Shown in pieces: positions 7,478-9,394 of a stretch of DNA of 9,394 bases; position 1 is the first letter of the stretch; the number at the start of each line of letters is the position of its first letter. The translations under genes were made by a program, and so were the position numbers. Location: positions 1 through 9,394 of the forward strand of contig JBATLL010000096.1 in the NCBI GenBank assembly GCA_049289295.1, written 5' to 3'. The notes under the pieces were generated by a model, which was given only the letters and a program-made list of their open reading frames with translations, was not told where the DNA came from and ran no database searches. Source of the DNA: BOKV01 sp049289295. Lineage in GTDB: Bacteria > Pseudomonadota > Alphaproteobacteria > Rhizobiales > Rhizobiaceae.

Positions 7478-7498
7478 CTAAAAGGAAGATTCTAGAAT
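7455..7498 (-). promoter_or_regulatory. Two dyads overlapping and upstream of the regulator promoter
   Basis: Perfect arms GCAAA and TTTGC with a 7-bp centre occupy exactly the 17-bp spacer between the -35 and -10 hexamers (7455-7471). A separate perfect 10-bp palindrome, ATTCTAGAAT (7489-7498), lies just upstream of the -35 element. The first is placed like a repressor operator and the second like an activator site. Either could be bound by the LuxR-type regulator for autoregulation, but neither matches the Bacillus ComA box (TTGCGG-N4-CCGCAA). Confidence 0.35.
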
Positions 7499-7625
7499 TT
7501 AGCACAAAGATTACGCTTGCGTTTTTTTCCGTGGTCTTGAGATTACGAAAATGACCGTTCGTCGGCTCTCATCACGTGTTCTGGTAAAGTTTCTCGTGTT
7601 TTCATTCTAAATCTGGAGGAATCCA

Positions 7626-7670
7626 ATGGGGTTTTCGTTGCCGTATGCGAAAACGCAATGCACATCCTGA
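7626..7670 (+). CDS. Possible 14-codon leader peptide ORF
   Basis: ATG at 7626 follows a strong ribosome site, GGAGGA (7615-7620), at 5 nt spacing and opens a 14-residue frame, MGFSLPYAKTQCTS. Within it lies a perfect 7-bp hairpin, GTTTTCG (7631-7637) with CGAAAAC (7648-7654) and a 10-base loop. A short ORF with such a ribosome site, a hairpin and a terminator 130 bp downstream resembles a leader or attenuator arrangement. The peptide has no run of one regulatory amino acid, no clear promoter precedes it, and short ORFs arise by chance. Confidence 0.22.
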   Translation: MGFSLPYAKTQCTS

Positions 7671-7759
7671 ACTTTATCAAACACAAATCAAAATAATTCC
7701 TAACAATCCCAAGCATTACTGTACTAATTTTGATATAAAAAGAGTAACAATCTTTGTAA

Positions 7760-7788
7760 TTGATCCAGGCCAGCCTTTGTGCTTCAAT
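7760..7788 (+). promoter_or_regulatory. Weak candidate promoter before the terminator hairpin
   Basis: TTGATC (7760-7765), a 17-bp spacer and TTCAAT (7783-7788) give a 4/6 plus 4/6 match to sigma-70 hexamers. A transcript would start near 7795, so the terminator hairpin would be its first structure and would act as an attenuator of the cassette at 7876. A TATAGT at 7847-7852 after the terminator is an alternative -10, but it has no -35 partner. Confidence 0.25.
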
Positions 7789-7797
7789 AGGTACGAA

Positions 7798-7845
7798 AGG
7801 TCGCTGGAACGGGCAGAGTCTACCCGCTCCCCAGGCGGCCTTTTT
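7798..7845 (+). terminator. Strong intrinsic terminator upstream of the two-gene cassette
   Basis: AGGTCGCTGG (7798-7807) pairs with CCAGGCGGCCT (7831-7841) with one G-U pair and one bulged base, and an inner stem pairs CGGGCAGA with TCTACCCG with one mismatch. Five T follow (7841-7845). This is a long, GC-rich, plus-strand rho-independent terminator; the minus-strand reading lacks a T-run. It stops only 30 bp before the start at 7876, with no clear plus-strand gene to terminate upstream, so it may insulate the cassette or attenuate it. Confidence 0.75.
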
Positions 7846-7875
7846 GTATAGTTTCCATGCGTACAGGAGGAAAGT

Positions 7876-8244
7876 GTGCCGTCTGCCCAGAAGTTGCCCC
7901 GCAAATATCTGACAGCCCTTGACGATGCGGTCAGCGACCTCAAGCTGATGGGCCAGCGCCTGGGCAGACTGGTCGAAGAGTTGGAGCGGGAACGTCTGCC
8001 CTCGGACCGGCTGCTGGCTTCCCTGCGCAGCCTGCAAGCCCAGTCCTATGCGGCTGCTCTGCATCTAAACGAGATGGAGGTGGCGGGTGGCTGCGACATC
8101 TGCCCCTCCGCTCCGGCCCAGACGACCGCCCAGATTCAGCTTGCCGTCATCGGCCAGGAGTTGCAGCGTCTGGCGCAGACTGCCCAGATGAGCGCCAAGA
8201 TTACTCATGCCACATCCATTGTTCACTTTCTACAGGAGGGATAA
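7876..8244 (+). CDS. Helical protein of unknown function (122 aa)
   Basis: I do not recognise a family. It starts at GTG 7876 with AGGAGG (7865-7870) 5 nt upstream, a strong ribosome site. Residues 1-68 appear almost wholly helical with heptad-like Leu spacing (LGRLVEELERERL), suggesting a coiled coil. A short CDIC motif (Cys73, Cys76) interrupts a GGCDICPSAPAQ turn, then residues 80-119 form more helix. There is no signal peptide or membrane segment. GC content is high: 39 of 60 bases at 7921-7980, against about half in the kinase gene. The stop is immediately followed by the ATG of the SSB-like gene, so the pair forms an operon and probably works together. A DNA- or nucleoprotein-associated role is guessed only from that partner. 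Confidence 0.72.
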   Translation: MPSAQKLPRKYLTALDDAVSDLKLMGQRLGRLVEELERERLPSDRLLASLRSLQAQSYAAALHLNEMEVAGGCDICPSAPAQTTAQIQLAVIGQELQRLAQTAQMSAKITHATSIVHFLQEG

Positions 8245-8595
8245 ATGTCACGCCGCAACAATAGTGTCTTTCTGGTGGGGACACCCGCCGGTCTCAGTGA
8301 ACGTACAGTCCAGACCCAGGAGGGCGAGTTGCTGGTCCTGGACCTCTATCTACGCACGGACAAGCCGGAGATTACCGGGCTGCATCGGGTCATTGTGCGC
8401 GGCAGGCAGGCCCAGGAGGTGAAGTACTTCCTCAAGGCGGCCGACCCGGAAGTGCCGGATTTGTATGTCCTGGGCTGGCTGCGTAGCGGGGAAAAGGAGA
8501 ATGTGGTGGTGGCCGAGCGGGTCACTGTTCTGACCAGCCGCCACGTACGTCAGACCGCGGTGGAGGCGATTCAGAGGGATAAAACTATTGAATAG
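8245..8595 (+). CDS. Short single-stranded DNA-binding (SSB/OB-fold)-like protein
   Basis: A 116-residue protein with the strand order and spacing of bacterial SSB: NSVFLVGTPAG at the start (6-16), a central strand LLVLDLYLRTD, then LHRVIVRGRQAQEVKYFL (46-63), the counterpart of the SSB segment HRVVVWGKLAE, then LYVLGWLRSG (73-82) and VVVAERVTVL (87-96). It lacks the acidic C-terminal tail of replicative SSB, ending instead in QRDKTIE, so it is probably an accessory OB-fold protein rather than the housekeeping SSB. The ATG directly follows the stop of the previous gene and uses the AGGAGG of its final codons, so the two are translationally coupled. No terminator is obvious right after it. The OB-fold call is by motif pattern, not alignment. 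Confidence 0.65.
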   Translation: MSRRNNSVFLVGTPAGLSERTVQTQEGELLVLDLYLRTDKPEITGLHRVIVRGRQAQEVKYFLKAADPEVPDLYVLGWLRSGEKENVVVAERVTVLTSRHVRQTAVEAIQRDKTIE

Positions 8596-8651
8596 CGCGA
8601 AAATTTAAGATCTTTAGCGACGCCAGCGTAAGATATTCGCCGGTTTTGGGC

Positions 8652-8680
8652 TTGACCACCCACCAACTATCTGCTACCCT
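8652..8680 (+). promoter_or_regulatory. Candidate promoter of the small HTH gene
   Basis: TTGACC (5/6 to the -35 consensus, 8652-8657) is followed after exactly 17 bp by TACCCT (8675-8680), a poor -10. Transcription would start near 8687, immediately before the palindrome at 8689-8710 and about 60 nt before the HTH gene start. The -10 weakness limits confidence. Confidence 0.35.
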
Positions 8681-8688
8681 ATTTGGCA

Positions 8689-8710
8689 AAGAACAGAAAC
8701 ATATGTTCTT
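8689..8710 (+). promoter_or_regulatory. Palindromic operator candidate upstream of the HTH gene
   Basis: AAGAACA (8689-8695) and TGTTCTT (8704-8710) are perfect 7-bp inverted arms around an 8-bp centre, with a nested palindrome AACATATGTT. The GAAC and GTTC halves recall the Gram-positive LexA box, but the half-site spacing is too long for it. Placed at the predicted transcript start and 37 bp before the HTH gene, it suits autorepression by that protein. Confidence 0.45.
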
Positions 8711-8747
8711 GCACACCACCATCATGTGAAATCAGGAGGCAGTAGCA

Positions 8748-8993
8748 ATGGTTCGTTGGCGCACACAAGATTTGATTAAGGCCTACGAAGAGAAAACCGG
8801 GGAAACACTCACAATGTCGAAGCTCGCTCTCGCAACAGGGCTGTCAGGTTCAGCTATTCACAAACATATGCACTATCCCCCCATGCGGATGGACACTCGG
8901 TCTGTAGATGCAATCCTGACTTTCTTCTCTCGGACATTAGGACCGCTTAACACCAACGACTTGCTGGAATTTGTTCCAGAATTCGAAGAATAG
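8748..8993 (+). CDS. Small Cro/CI (XRE)-type helix-turn-helix regulator
   Basis: An 81-residue protein that is essentially one HTH domain. LTMSKLALATGLSGSAIHKH (21-40) reads as helix-turn-helix with the glycine-containing turn typical of Cro/CI folds, followed by a third helix (VDAILTFFSRTLG) and an acidic tail (EFVPEFEE). A strong AGGAGG (8734-8739) lies 8 nt before the ATG. It is GC-poorer than the preceding cassette. It stands alone, with a palindrome in its upstream region and a terminator-like hairpin after it, so it is a monocistronic unit and possibly autoregulated. Such minimal XRE proteins serve as phage-like repressors, toxin-antitoxin antitoxins or local regulators. No toxin gene is visible beside it, so its target is unknown. 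Confidence 0.82.
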   Translation: MVRWRTQDLIKAYEEKTGETLTMSKLALATGLSGSAIHKHMHYPPMRMDTRSVDAILTFFSRTLGPLNTNDLLEFVPEFEE

Positions 8994-9027
8994 TATAGTT
9001 TTCGTCAATCGCTTCCTGTTTTTAGGA

Positions 9028-9075
9028 ATGAGAAAAGCCGTCCCCAGGCGCCAACCATGAGACGGCTTTCCTCAT
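9028..9075 (+). terminator. Terminator-like hairpin after the HTH gene
   Basis: Arms at 9028-9042 and 9061-9075 are complementary over 15 bp with one mismatch, around an 18-base loop. The stem has the A-rich 5-prime and T-rich 3-prime ends common in intrinsic terminators (AAAGCCGTC with GACGGCTTT), but no clean T-run follows, so part of the uridine tract would be within the stem. It begins 35 bp after the HTH stop. Confidence 0.55.
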
Positions 9076-9291
9076 ACAGGTACATTAACAACTGAACGAC
9101 TTGAGAAGTAACATCTCAGTCATATGAGAACAGGCGATGGAGCCTGTACTCTACTTGTGGTAGCATTTTGGTAGCTGTCTGCTTCCAAAATAACAATTCG
9201 GCTTGGCCAATTGGTGTCGGCACGAATCTGCAATTTTATTGCACAGCCACCATCCGCTCTTTCGCCTCGCTTTTACGCAATTGCTATCGAA
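9076..9291. other. Short non-coding spacer between the HTH unit and the tRNA gene
   Basis: No protein gene is supported. A perfect 6-bp hairpin, ACAGGC with GCCTGT, occupies 9130-9147; several short palindromes follow (TTGGCCAA 9204-9211, GCAATTTTATTGC 9230-9242, GCAATTGC 9277-9284). Any of these could take part in termination or processing of the minus-strand tRNA transcript, but no T-run makes a definite terminator. Confidence 0.4.
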
Positions 9292-9363
9292 TGAGCCCCC
9301 TGGGACTCGAACCCAGAACCCACGGCTTAAAAGGCCGTTGCTCTGCCATTGAGCTAGGGACCC
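9292..9363 (-). tRNA. tRNA-Lys (anticodon TTT)
   Basis: On the minus strand the 72 bases fold as a complete cloverleaf: acceptor GGGTCCC with GGGGCTC (two G-U pairs), D stem GCTC with GAGC, anticodon stem ACGGC with GCCGT around loop CTTTTAA (anticodon TTT), a 5-base variable loop, and T arm CTGGG-TTCGAGT-CCCAG. The discriminator is A. The 3-prime CCA is not encoded, so it must be added enzymatically; most Bacillota tRNA genes encode CCA. No copy of its 3-prime end occurs elsewhere in the window, so no attachment-site pair is visible. Confidence 0.96.
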
Positions 9364-9394
9364 ACAATATACACGTCAATGACTATACCTTATC

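Larger units (their letters stand above)
7304..7875. other. AT-rich divergent intergenic region
   Basis: No convincing protein gene of normal length occupies these 570 bp between the minus-strand regulator and the plus-strand cassette. It holds the regulator promoter and its dyads (7449-7498), a possible 14-codon ORF with a hairpin (7615-7670), an AT-rich tract near 25% GC (about 7680-7740), a weak plus-strand promoter (7760-7788) and a strong plus-strand intrinsic terminator (7798-7845). The minus-strand leader between the promoter start near 7442 and the regulator ATG is about 140 nt, with no riboswitch that I recognise. Confidence 0.6.

Noticed and set aside
7645..7851. Plus-strand open frame of 68 codons before the cassette
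   Set aside because: No ribosome site precedes it, it lies in AT-rich sequence and its last codons run through the strong terminator hairpin.
7543..8064. Minus-strand open frame of 173 codons
   Set aside because: Half of it is antisense to the 122-aa gene, which has a strong ribosome site and coupled partner; the remainder crosses the terminator and AT-rich spacer.
8691..8708. LexA (SOS) box
   Set aside because: GAAC and GTTC half-sites are present but separated by more bases than the Gram-positive LexA consensus allows.
9076..9363. Integration attachment site at the tRNA 3-prime end
   Set aside because: No second copy of the tRNA 3-prime sequence and no integrase gene occur in the window.
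1..9394. CRISPR array or insertion sequence
   Set aside because: No regularly spaced direct repeats, transposase-like protein or paired terminal inverted repeats were found.

Overview
This window is probably from a non-Bacillus bacterium with roughly 50% GC and strong AGGAGG-type ribosome sites. The encoded tRNA-Lys lacks a genomic CCA, which argues against a typical Bacillota genome. A Chloroflexota (Ktedonobacteria-like) host is my best guess, with modest confidence, because nothing in the window fixes the taxonomy.

The left three quarters (about 7.3 kb down to 0.1 kb) form one minus-strand gene cluster. In transcription order it encodes: a NarL/LuxR-type response regulator; a 780-residue polytopic sensor histidine kinase (TM1, PDZ-like extracytoplasmic loop, about nine more membrane segments, GAF, HisKA_3, HATPase); an 81-residue small protein of no recognised family; a 351-residue trans-isoprenyl diphosphate synthase-like protein with both Asp-rich motifs; and an ABC exporter made of one ATPase and two paralogous ABC-2 permeases. 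A polytopic NarL-family kinase and its regulator, a small putative precursor and a prenyl synthase homologue is the parts list of the Bacillus ComQXPA quorum-sensing system (ComQ isoprenylates a Trp of ComX; ComP and ComA sense and respond). Here the order is A-P-X-Q and a dedicated ABC exporter is appended. I propose a ComQXPA-like isoprenyl-peptide signalling system, or a related prenylated-peptide system, as the main discovery. A good sigma-70-like promoter precedes the regulator gene. A second one, with a perfect TATAAT, lies in the last codons of the kinase gene and could drive the peptide, synthase and exporter genes separately.

The region 7.3-7.9 kb has no clear protein gene. It is AT-rich, with dyads at the regulator promoter, a possible 14-codon ORF and a strong plus-strand intrinsic terminator only 30 bp before the next gene. 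From 7.88 to 8.6 kb lies a GC-richer plus-strand two-gene cassette: a helical protein of unknown function, and a short SSB/OB-fold-like protein. It is followed by a small Cro/CI-type HTH gene behind a promoter-plus-palindrome arrangement, a terminator-like hairpin, and a minus-strand tRNA-Lys(TTT) near the right edge. The leftmost 114 bp are extremely GC-rich, with a 10-G run.
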